Assembly: GCA_958510825.1 (NCBI GenBank)
Contig: OY294048.1
Coordinates: 31,275,026 to 31,339,025, forward strand
Source of the DNA: Brachypterus glaber
Lineage: Eukaryota; Arthropoda; Insecta; Coleoptera; Kateretidae
DNA: 64,000 nucleotides
Direction of reading: 5' to 3'
Shown here: piece after piece, positions 45,101-54,230 of the stretch
Layout: each line of letters begins with the position of its first letter
How positions within the stretch are numbered: position 1 is the stretch's first letter
Made by a program: the position numbers and the translations under genes
The notes under the pieces: model-generated
What the model was told of the DNA's origin: nothing
Database searches by the model: none
Seen by the model: the letters and a program-made list of their open reading frames with translations, nothing else

Positions 45101-47242
45101 CATGACTTCACTCACAAAACTCATGATTTCGAGAACCGGACTTCTCCACGGAATAGGATGATGGGGTTAAGAGGTTATAATATATGGGGTTACGGAGTGA
45201 AGGGGTTTGGAGGTGTGATGGGATTTTAGGGTTATACAGTTACTTATTCATAACTATGTTCTACACGAAAATTTCACGTAATTGTTCTGTTTTCCCGAAC
45301 CAGATTTTTCAACTTAATGAGGTTACGGGGTTTTGAGGTTATGGAGTAATGGTATTCCGAGGTTAGGGGATTATGGGGTTACGAAATTACGAAATTGGAG
45401 GAAGGGGGGTGAACGTGGTATGGAGTAGATGATTTTAGTGGTTTCAGTAGTTTTCGAGTGTTTTTTGAGGTTATGTCAAAATTCTGATGTGTAAGGGTTA
45501 CGGATTCGGTTTCAGCGGGAAAAAATACATAGGAATATCATATTGAAATCCAAGACTCATAATTTTTTTTTGTGGGACTGTTTAATTTATCATTATATTT
45601 AATAAATTTAATCATAATAAATAAAAGATACAAAGTAGTCTGTATGTAAGTGAAATTCTAAAATCACCCTTTTTTATTTGAGCTTAAATATGTCACTTTT
45701 GGAAGGTCGGTCATCTTGAATTATTACTAATTTCCTTTAAAAGAAAAGTGTAAACAGTGTTTTTTTTTTGGAGTGACTAGACGTATACACTAGACTGTCA
45801 AATAGGATTTTTTTGAGATCTAATGTCCCCGTTTTTGGCATTTTCAATGGAACGTAGGATTTATATATTTTTTAAAAGAGTAGTGATAGACGAACTCAAC
45901 TGTACCAAAATTTAACTTAAAAACAGAGGGAAACAATCTTTAAAATGTTGCTGAAAATTAGCCCTTTTTAACCGACTTCCAAAAAGGAGGAGGTTATCAA
46001 TTCAAAGTGTGACTTTGTTTTTTTTATGTTTGTTCCAGCATAACTTTGGAACGGATGAACGGAATTTGATGAATCCTTTTGCTACTTAAAGAGGTAAGCC
46101 GGATAATCAAGATGAATCTAATCGTTTTAACGCAATTTCACTTAAAAGCGGCTTAGTTTGGTTCTAATACCAACCAAATTCTTAGAAAATGATCGGACAA
46201 GTTGGATAAGTCGGAAAACTTGATTAAGGGATCATTTAAATATCACGGCAGGCTAAAAATCTTTTTACAAAGATTTTATTTAGTTTTAGATTTTAAGCTT
46301 TCACGGCCATTAAGATATAAAGAACTTTCACTTTCGGGTTTAGACCGTGTTAATGGATTTTCACTTTCCGACGTTTCGTCTCTTACTACTAGAGACATCT
46401 TCAGGGATTAATCTGAAACTAAGTTTCGAATCAACTTGTGTCACTATTTATGACGAGTTGTGGTTATTCACCCGTGACGAGCTTTTTCCTATCAAAGACT
46501 TCCATATTGCAGGTAAGTGGTAACCAGTGTCCCGATTGATATTGTTAGGATGCTTGATGATTTCTAATATAAGAAAGAAACAAATTTCCTTATCGGCAGT
46601 AGCCGAACATGTACATGAAACAGTTCATAAAATCAATTTGTCTGAAACAAAACAAATATTAACAGAAAACAGAAAAATGCCAAGGAAGATACGGGAATCG
46701 ATAGAAATCATCAAGCATCCTAACAATATCAATCGGGACACTGGTTACCACTTACCTGCAATATGGAAGTCTTTGATAGGAAAAAGCTCGTCACGGGTGA
46801 ATAACCACAACTCGTCATAAATAGTGACACAAGTTGATTCGAAACTTAGTTTCAGATTAATCCCTGAAGATGTCTCTAGTAGTAAGAGACGAAACGTCGG
46901 AAAGTGAAAATCCATTAACACGGTCTAAACCCGAAAGTGAAAGTTCTTTATATTTTATTTAGTATTTCGTTTAAAATAAGGTTAGTTGGACTCTTGGTCG
47001 CTGAAATAAAGAGATGGAAGACAAGTATAATTTAGCTTAGATGACCTTACAGATCTACAAGTTCTGTGTCTCTAAAAAGTAAAAAATAAAAACTATAAAG
47101 CAATTTGAAAACATAAACATTTTACAAATTTCTAATTTAAAAAGCAGGAAGTAGCCTAATTTCGGATAGTGCATTTTTGTGCATTTGATTCCCAATTTGA
47201 GATATCCGAAACCTAATTTTTATTCAGGATAATCAACTATGA

Positions 47243-47311
<69 letters not shown>

Positions 47312-48267
47312 CAACAAACTAAGATACACAATTCTGAAAAAGAGAAAATTACTCAAGATACTAAGATATCCGAAATTGGGAATCTAAAATTATGACTACA
47401 GTATTTCGTAAAAAACTGCCTAATCATTAAATTACTTCTTAAATGTCAAGGATATTTTGCATTAAATTAGGCCAAAAATAAAAATTGTTATGACTGACCC
47501 TATTAACCGCATAACCCTTTAAAACTTAATCCCTTCCGCTCCAGCCGGTTTTTCAAGGTCCCTATACCAGGATAAAAATTTTATGGATGCCACTGGTCCT
47601 TTTTAATTAGAAGGTTGACTTCTATAACATACTAAAACTTTATTAAATTTAGCCGGGGCCCCTCGGGGGCCAGAACCCATGGGGTTTGTGCGTGGTCCTT
47701 TTACAAATAAAAATAAACCTTAACCGGATGCCTAAAAGCCTGTTCAAAACTTTACACTACGGTATTTTAAGAACTCTTAAGCACAGATAGTTGAACTTTA
47801 AAACAAAGATCGTCTACATGGTAAATAACCTTTGGTCCAAATTTTAAGTCTCAATATAAAAGCGTTTTTGAAATGTCGTAGTGTTTTCGTAAAGAAGTGG
47901 GCCTTAAATGCGTCTGTATAAATATTGTGCATTAAATTAGGCCAAAAATAAAAATTATTATGACTGACCCTATTATTAATATTATTATTATTTTTATTGT
48001 CCCTATTAACCGTATAACCCTTTAAAGCCTAAGCTATTAAATGTACACTGAAATTTATGATCGAAATAACTTACGTCCTTTTTGAAAATTGTTCACTGTT
48101 CCATTGCCTAAAAATTCGGTCTGTGGATCCTCGCCCTCCAGTGGGGGCACATTAGATACACTAAGCGGTATTGAAGTCTTTCTATCAAACTCTGCATTTG
48201 AAATTTTTATCACTTTATTATTTTCTAGAGGTTCAAGAGTTAGATTCTTGGCAGCGCTACAGCCCAT
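42010..48267 (-). CDS. Stathmin-domain protein, STMND1-like, complete in three exons
   Basis: CDS joins 48267-48075, 44547-44381 and 42162-42010: 513 nt, 170 residues plus TAG. Residues 2-3 (MGCSAAK) form a Gly2 myristoylation and Cys3 palmitoylation signal, so membrane anchoring is likely. Residues 8-64 are acidic and low in order. Residues 66-75 (NGLSFEIAFE) resemble the start of the stathmin domain, followed by a basic KKHPPKRFQK. Residues 103-137 form one charged helix (LVKLQEKLEEAEIRRQQ, ILQQRIQSAKHTINNIKRQ) like the tubulin-binding stathmin helix. The tail is Ser-rich. Vertebrate STMND1 shares the MGC start and late stathmin segment. Tubulin binding is inferred. All three junctions have consensus sites and matching phases (1, then 0). 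It is shorter than STMND1. Confidence 0.8.
43360..44370. repeat. Higher-order tandem repeat in STMND1-like intron 2
   Basis: About seven units of roughly 139 bp. Each has 'gtgggcc(c/t)', 'tttttcagtgtagaaaaaaa', 'tttttatgacagattcgtgt', 'catcccaaaatacataagaa' and 'caaccc(c/g)agcacag'. Two unit types alternate: type A ('caccatctcaaaataaataa') at 43593 and 43871 is 278 bp apart with a type B between, so the dimer has been amplified. The right edge directly abuts the donor of exon 2 at 44380. Confidence 0.82.
44381..44547 (-). CDS. STMND1-like gene, stathmin-segment exon
   Basis: Minus-strand acceptor 'tttattatacttttag' before 44547 and donor CAA/GTAAGT at 44381/44380. The first two bases complete a Leu codon begun by the C at 48075. 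It encodes NGLSFEIAFEGEEESIIKKH through LVKLQEKLEEAEIRRQQ (55 codons). The open frame continues past both ends, but the splice sites and phase fit place the exon here. Confidence 0.82.
44615..45590. mobile_element. Foldback element in STMND1-like intron 1
   Basis: TIRs: 'cttggattccaatatgatat' (44645) faces 'atatcatattgaaatccaag' (45535). The interior is full of degenerate 'ataacc(c/t)cataacctcaaa' units on the left (44820-45050) and 'gaggttatggggttacgg' on the right, vaguely telomere-like but not (TTAGG)n. No coding content. Confidence 0.75.
45968..46140. repeat. Dispersed repeat beginning ACCGACTTCCAAAAAGGAGG
   Basis: 'accgacttccaaaaaggagg' with 'aggttatcaattc' and 'ataactttggaacggatgaa' is a sequence type seen scattered in many insect genomes (recalled, not searched). 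Only one copy is seen here. No coding content. Confidence 0.45.
46367..46405 (-). ncRNA. Hammerhead-ribozyme-like motif, left arm
   Basis: Exact inverse of the right-arm motif: CTGAAGA, stem II GTCTC/GAGAC, GAAAC, GTC. The two motifs face each other about 460 bp apart in one insertion, so sense and antisense transcripts would each carry one sense copy. Confidence 0.62.
46540..46820 (+). pseudogene. PLE GIY-YIG endonuclease, C-terminal end
   Basis: Open frame reading SLSAVAEHVHETVHKINLSE, TKQILTENRKMPRKIRESIE, IIKHPNNINRDTGYHLPAIW, then KSLI and a short tail. The pattern AEH...H.I...T..L......R.IRE.IEI.KHPNN.NRD.GY.L...W is the usual end of PLE endonuclease ORFs downstream of GIY-YIG. The GIY-YIG core itself and the reverse transcriptase are absent, so this is a 5'-truncated copy. 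The frame is intact to TAA at 46818-46820. Confidence 0.78.
46861..46901 (+). ncRNA. Hammerhead-ribozyme-like motif, right arm
   Basis: TCC/CTGAAGA (46864-46870), stem II GTCTC...GAGAC (46872-46890), GAAAC (46891-46895), GTC (46896-46898), then GGA completing stem I. The predicted cleavage is after the C of GTC. It lies about 40 bp downstream of the PLE stop codon, the expected place in a PLE terminal repeat. Identical to the 6201-6241 motif. Confidence 0.68.
47243..47310. repeat. (ATT)n microsatellite
   Basis: About 22 uninterrupted ATT units. No LINE sequence is obvious at either side. Confidence 0.95.
47457..48035. repeat. About 70-bp direct repeat pair, 475 bp apart
   Basis: 'gcattaaattaggccaaaaa' through 'atgactgaccctatta' and 'cgcataaccctttaaa' at 47460 recurs at 47934. 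The second copy is split by a 30-bp ATT-rich insert. It could be a relic of solo-LTR-like or tandem sequence; not resolved. Confidence 0.55.
48075..48267 (-). CDS. STMND1-like gene, first coding exon
   Basis: ATG at 48267 begins MGCSAAKNLT; the exon ends at 48075 with C/GTAAGT (phase 1). It encodes 64 codons including EDPQTEFLGNGTVNNFQKG. An in-frame upstream ATG exists, but the MGC start follows a good acceptor-like 'cccttatttcag' at 48269-48280 and gives the acylation signal, so 48267 is chosen. This implies a further, non-coding 5' exon upstream (higher coordinates). Confidence 0.8.
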
Positions 48268-48921
48268 ATCTGAAATAAGGGTCATTGTTATACTCACTCA
48301 AAAATTCCGTTTTTTCTGTGAAAATTAATCATATGCGATTTTTTATTTAATGATATAATTACAATTATGGAAAGATAGGACAAGGTATTCTGAAACATCA
48401 TGGGAATCTTTTTAAGGCGTGAAGTCCAGCGATTTTTTCGCTGCCACTCCTTTTCAACGTAAAGTAGGCCTTGAGACGTGGTTTTGCTCTCACCAAATAA
48501 TTATTATTGGTATTGGGTTAACCTTTATTGACAATTGATTTTAATTTGCTAGATTTGTGTGAAATTCGGGTATATTCACCATAAACAAGTTTTTAGTTCC
48601 AATACTGGTTTCAAGCAGCTACCTACCCCTCCCTATTAAGTTAATTTTCCTAAAATTTCTACAGCAAGGTTTCCATTCTATTTAAAGGGAAAATCTGGGT
48701 ACATTCTTTGTAAAATCTTGGTAGAAATCCCTAAAATCATTATTAAAATCTTTTAAATTCCAATTGAATTCTTTAAAATTCTTAAAAAATACTTTTAAAA
48801 TTACTTTAACTTTCTTTTAAATCTTTTTAAAACTTCTTAAAATCCTAAAAGTCTTTAAAATAATATAAGTTTTTAAAATAATTATTTTATTATATTATTT
48901 ATTATATTTATTATAATATGA
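48268..48921. other. Upstream of STMND1-like coding start
   Basis: Contains a less AT-rich patch at 48415-48490 ('gcgtgaagtccagcgatttt') that might be 5' UTR or promoter. From 48700 an irregular 'aaaatc(t/c)ttaaaa' low-complexity run extends to 48880. Confidence 0.35.
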
Positions 48922-50551
48922 TGAAGCTGGAGCTAAAGTGGTCTAACTAACATTTTTGGCGAAAATGAGTTACGGCCATATTTCAATACTAGACATTGTA
49001 TATTTATAGTATAAACGCATTTTAGGTCTATAAACCTGCCCAAACCCCTTAATTTAAACGATAACATTTAGGAACTCTACATTAATTTATTTTTTAAATT
49101 TGTTAAAAACGGTTTAACTCATTCTATTTTAAATATGTATTTTCCTATTTCTAAATAATATTTGCAAAAAATATATATAAGCGAGCTTTATATAATATAA
49201 TAAAATTATTTTTGGGTGTATCCAAGTATTACGCAACACTTTTTGGGGTATACTAAATAAGCCTGTTTTTTACAAAAAAAAAGGGTCACAATATGAATAA
49301 TTTTAGCTAAAAACGCACAAGAAACGTAGTATAATATATAAAAAGACCCACCAAATAAGATTATAATTAATTTAATGTAATTTTAAAGCCATTTCATACA
49401 TAAATTTTAGAAATTGCTATTTTTGCCAAAAGTGAAAAAGCTAAAGTGGTCTAACTAACATTGTTTCCAACACTCGTTATTTCCCAAACAAAATCAACTA
49501 TTGCAACAATTATGCGTGAAATAGTGTAGTACTACCTTTATATACTATAAAATGATTTTTGGGTGTGTCCAAGTATTACGTAACACTTTTCAGGGTATAC
49601 TAAATGAGCCTGTTTTTACAAAAAAAAAACATTTTTTTGTAAAAAATAGGCTTATTAGGTATACCCCAAAAAGTGTTACGTAATACTTGGACACACCCAA
49701 AAATAATTTTATAGAATAGTATAAAGGCAGTACTACAGCATTTAATGCATAGTTGTTGCAATAGTTGGTTTTGTTTGGGAAATAACGAGTGTTAAAAACA
49801 TTGTTAGTTAGACCACTTTAGCTATTTCACTTTTGGCGAAAATAGCAGTTTCTAAAATTTATGTGTAAAATAGCTTAAAAGTGGCATAAAACTAATTAAA
49901 ATTTTATTTGTGGGTCTTTTTATATTCTATACAACATTTTTTTGCGTTTTTAGCTAAAATTATTCATATTGTGACCTTTTTTTGTAAAAATAGGCTCATT
50001 TAGTATACCCTAAAAAGTGTTACGTAATACTTGGACACACCCAAAAATAATTTTATGGTATAGTTTAAAGGTAGTACTACACTATTTCATGTATAACTGT
50101 TGCAATAGTTGGTTTTGTTTGGGAAATAACGAGTGTTGAAAACAATGTTAGTTAGACCACTTTAGCTTTTTTACTTTTGGCGAAATTTGAAATTTCTAAA
50201 ATTTATGTATGAAATAGCTTTAAAATGGCATTAAAATAATTACCATTATATTATATGGTTAGGTTTAAGTATTATTTTATATCTACTGTTCCAACTTACC
50301 CAAAAAAAATTAAACTTTTGTGTAAAAAGAGACTATGAGTTTTTCCTAAAAAGTGTCGCGTAATAATTGAAGGCACCCAAAACTAAAGTTATTTTAATAA
50401 GATAAGTTTTTTTATATTTTATGCTAACATATGCCCAAAAAGTTTAGTTTTAAAGGTTAAAGTGATTAAATTATAAATCGAAACGCGTTTTCTTAATTTT
50501 CTCCATATTTACATTTTGTTAGTTAGACCACTTTAGCTCCAGCTTCACTAT
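48922..50551. mobile_element. Foldback element with internal inverted modules
   Basis: TIRs: 'gaagctggagctaaagtggt' with 'ctaactaaca' and inverse 'tgttagttagaccactttag' with 'ctccagcttc'. Inside, a roughly 300-bp module bounded by 'aaagtggtctaactaacatt' and 'gtccaagtattacg(t/c)aacac' occurs in direct order near 49200-49560 and inverted near 49630-49850 and 49970-50180. So at least four copies of the TIR-internal segment are stacked in one element. No coding content. Confidence 0.8.
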
Positions 50552-50688
50552 ATATGCTCCCGATTACATTTTCTTTGATGATGCCGTTAAACAAACCGAG
50601 CATAAAACACATAAGCGTGCGATCGTATTATTATTTTTTAAAATTTATTTTATTTTAAAAACATTTTAAAATATTCATATTAGTATAT

Positions 50689-51792
50689 CGTCGGCTTACA
50701 AGTAAAAGGCACTAAGTCACTTTTTTGCAAAAATGGGATTTTAATGGCACTGTAATTAATTTTTGATGATCTATGTATAGGTAAACCGAACTAACTTCTA
50801 GGTGGACTATACAAAACGCACCAATTTGATTTAGATTAAAATTTTATCTGGCAATAGGATCTAAGTCACTTAGTGCACTTAGTGCGTTTTACTTGTAGAT
50901 TATTTCAAATGTTTCTGCACTAAGCGACTTTCTAAAAAGAGTTAATTTATAAAAATATGATTGCTTGAATCATTTATATGATACAATATGGGGTTATTTA
51001 TTGTACTGACAAACGCATTCAAATTTTGCTATGTTAAAGTTGATGGAATAGAGACAGACGTGTACTTTCGATGTGTAGTTAATAATTTAATTTTCATTTG
51101 CATTGGTTTTTTTATTATCAGATAATATTTCAAAACTAAATTTGTAGCCTTCACACTAAGTTCAAAGTCTCGGTGCATTTCTGCTGCACCGTGAAGTGTT
51201 TTATCATTAATAATGATTTATTATAATTATTGACTTTAGGAGATGCTTCTTTGCCGGCACAGCCGATAGCCTCTGAAAACTGTCTTAGTTCTGGCATAGT
51301 AAGCAGTTTCATATAATTAATACTAATTAATTATTATTAATTTTGGAAACGTTCTTTAAACAATCAAAAAGTCCAAACCCTTCTTTTAAAAATATATTTT
51401 TTGAAAATTTATGTAAACATCTTGTTTTCCACTTTATAGTTATACATTACGTTTAATTAATAGAAGGGTTTTAATTTTAAATAGTTGATTTTTTACTTTT
51501 ATATTTTTTATTATTTTATTGCGTTAGTGCTCGTAAGCCAACGTCGTGGGCCTACAAGTACAAGGCACTAAGTCCATGTCTTTTTTCAAATTTAGTTGAA
51601 TTAAACTACTTCAATTTTTCTTTATTTAACTGCAAATGAGACATTATTATGTCCATACATGTCATTGCAATTTGCGGTAGTTTTCTCCAAAAACAAATAT
51701 TACAAAAATTAAAAAACAACAATGAAAGTTAATTTTGTCAATATCTCAAAACCATGTTTTTGGACTTAGTGCTCTTTACTAGTAAGCCGACG
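50689..51792. mobile_element. Composite TIR element, copy 2 (complete)
   Basis: Ends 'CGTCGGCTTACAAGTAAAAG' and inverse '(t/c)agtaagccgacg', flanked by ATAT on both sides (50685-50688, 51793-51796). It shares about 95% identity with 33450-34917 by eye, including the internal junction 'aagccaacgtcgtgggccta' at about 51534-51553, and lacks the LINE insertion. It carries the decayed counterpart of the MKLLTMPELRQF reading frame near 51312. Confidence 0.8.
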
Positions 51793-52494
51793 ATATACAA
51801 CTTTTTTTATCATTGTAAAGATAAAAAAATAAGCTTTGTAGTTAGACGTACGTATGCAAAAATTCGAGTAAAAGCTAAAAATGTGTTTTTCCAAGTTTAG
51901 TTTTTGTGTAAAATTAAAAGTAAACGTTCCTTTTAATAAATCGTATTTTTCTACTAATATTTGATCCAAAATAAATAGATTTAATTACTTTCCAAATAAA
52001 AATATGGCAAATGATAGTTTTAATTGTGTGATTTACATATTTGAAATTTAAAGTTTATATCTCATTTTGTTCAAAAGTTACGGGGAGTGTATCATTTAAA
52101 AGAATAACCCTGTATAGCTTGTCAAGAACTTGTTGTGATACCCGGTATATAAAAATATTTTTAGCTTCTTCCTATTATCAAATTACGTAAATTCTGTATT
52201 TTAAGTTTCCTTCGTACTCTTAAGGGACACCCTGTAAAAAAACGCCGTCAATAATTGGCAAGGTTATTAAATACAAATTAAAGTTTGAGTTCAAAAACAT
52301 CAAAGTGAAATATTGATCTATTTTTCATAACGTGTGTAGCTACCATAGATAATTCACATACTGTGTATGTATAATATACCTGTCAATCGATGGGTACTTT
52401 ACGATCACAACAAATGCTATTTGAGGATTTTTCTAAGTAGTTAGACACGATTGCTTATAGTAAATTTTACTATACTCGCGTGTATTTGAAATAG
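51793..52494. other. Intergenic, nothing recognised
   Basis: AT-rich. Short pieces resembling dispersed element ends ('aagggacaccctgtaaaaa' near 52223) but no bounded element or gene. Confidence 0.35.
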
Positions 52495-53215
52495 GATCCG
52501 AAATTTTAACGGGTGATTCTAAACCAGAAAATATGACAAAAAGTTCGTATAAACATATGTCTAAAAATGCGTCATAAGGGAGCTAAGCCCCTTTAAAAGT
52601 GGCTAAAAAATTCGGTTTTTATTTAATAACTTAGGAACCCTTTGAGATACAGTAACGACGTTTTGCGCGTGAACTAATTTTAATAAGGACCATCTTCGTC
52701 AGTTATTTTCATGTACTTATTTTAACCAGGGCCCTGCAAGGATGTGAGAAACGGGGAGCCTTATAAAGTTTTTGTACCAAACTTTTTTCTGTGTAACTTT
52801 CTTGTGATTTAATTTTTGGAATTTAATTCCTGAGATCAAAATACTTAAAAAGGTGTCTCTTGCTGTAATACTGTAGGATTAACCGTTTTCGAGAAAAATT
52901 CATTTGAAGGAGAAACTTCACGGTTCGAGGACGAAAAATTGAATACTAAAATGTTAAAAACTAAAATTTTAATAATGCAGGCTAACTAAGAAAAAAAGTT
53001 TCTATACCAGTAGGTCGAAAAATCGCTTTTAACGCTACAAGGGTCCTTTAAAAATGGTTCATTTTGTATATGAGATTTTTTTTCTTAGTTTTTAATGTAC
53101 ATTCACGCTGTTGTATTGAAATTTCGGTTTTCAACATGTTAGTATTTAATTTTCCGTCCTCGAACCGTGAAATTTCACCTTCACATTATTTTTTCTCGAA
53201 AATGGTTAAACCTTG
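52495..53215. mobile_element. Foldback family R1, truncated copy
   Basis: Repeats the 1-690 element: 'taagggagctaagccccttt', 'ttaggaaccctttgagatac', 'gtacttattttaaccagggc', then the centre near 53030 and an inverse right arm that stops at 53215, where the 97-bp tandem units begin. Confidence 0.65.
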
Positions 53216-53485
53216 AACATTTTTATATTGGGGTTTTTGAGGTCGCTAAAACTGAATCTTTTAATAAAATTTTTCTAATTTCACCCCCTAAGGGGTGGGG
53301 GTAGTTTTTGTGAAAATTGGTGTATTGGGGTTTTTAAGGTTTCTGAAAGAGAATCTGATAATAAAAAAGTTATAACTGCACCCCTAAGAGGCGGGGGGTA
53401 GTTTTCGTGAAAATTTGTATATTTTTAAGGTTGCTTAAAGTAAATCTAATAATAAAAAGCTCTTTTACTGGGCAGTGTATTTTTA
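53215..53485. repeat. Tandem units, inverse of 3300-3780
   Basis: Two and a half units with 'ggggtttttgaggtcgctaa', 'gggggtagtttttgtgaaaa' and 'tctgataataaaaaagttat', ending 'ctcttttactgggcagtgta' as the complement of the 3253-3280 edge. Confidence 0.7.
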
Positions 53486-54230
53486 ATTAACCTGATAACA
53501 TTTGGTACATTTGGTACATTTGATACCAAATTTAATATTAGAAAAATCTGCCTACAAAAAATCTCAAAACACCTATGTACTAACTTTTATCAGCCAATTA
53601 AAAAATATAAATACTACTGTAGACAAAATAATACTTTCCCTTTAGGCCTAGGTTTATTGAAACCAAAAACGAAAAAAAAATAAAATAATATAATAAATTC
53701 AAAGAATTTTTTTTTTAGGTTTATTTTTTCGAAAAACGAAAAAAAAGCAATAGAAAATTTTATTTATTTTTTCTAATGTAAGACTTTCCTCGGAAAAGTA
53801 TAAGGGGTTTGGACTTTTTAAAGTAAAATTCGTTTCTATGAGTCCCAAAACCCCTATGTACGAATTTTTATCACTTTAAGGAAGGGAGAATTTTTTAAAT
53901 ATGAAATTCGTTTTCAGCGAGACGAAAAACCCCAGGTTACTTAAAAATATATATAAAGGTCATGGTTCTACCCCATTAAGGTGATTATAGAGTTTTTTTT
54001 AATATCAAATTCATTTTTAACGAGTTTCAAAACTTCCAAATATCAATTTTTGTAAATATTAAACGCAAATATATTATTTCTCTAACTGATCCCTTATAAA
54101 ATCTTTAGGGTCAATTGTCTCGAAAACTGAACCAACGATTTTTTTTCTTGACGGATTTGGATTTAGCATCAAAAAATATGTAAAAAAAAACATTAAAATA
54201 AAGTTTCGCATAAAACCCTTGTAAACTAGT
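53486..54230. other. Intergenic; irregular 'aaaacccc..' repeats
   Basis: Contains loosely repeated 'caaaacccctatgtacgaat' type segments (53565, 53867) that may be a further decayed tandem family. No gene. Confidence 0.35.

Larger units (their letters stand above)
46285..46951 (+). mobile_element. Penelope-like insertion, 667 bp, with 12-bp target duplication
   Basis: Flanked by ATTTTATTTAGT at 46273-46284 and 46952-46963. The arms (about 46285-46560 and 46715-46951) are inverted copies: 'cactttccgacgtttcgtct' faces 'agacgaaacgtcggaaagtg', and the arms extend into coding sequence ('aacaatatcaatcgggacac' against 'gtgtcccgattgatattgtt'). The centre carries the end of a PLE endonuclease ORF. The terminal sequence is shared with 6130-6320. 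Paired inverted pseudo-LTR-like ends are a known PLE trait. Confidence 0.85.

Noticed and set aside
46202..46411. 69-codon frame over the left PLE arm
   Set aside because: It reads antisense through the inverted terminal repeat; the coding sense of the family is in the centre (46540-46820).
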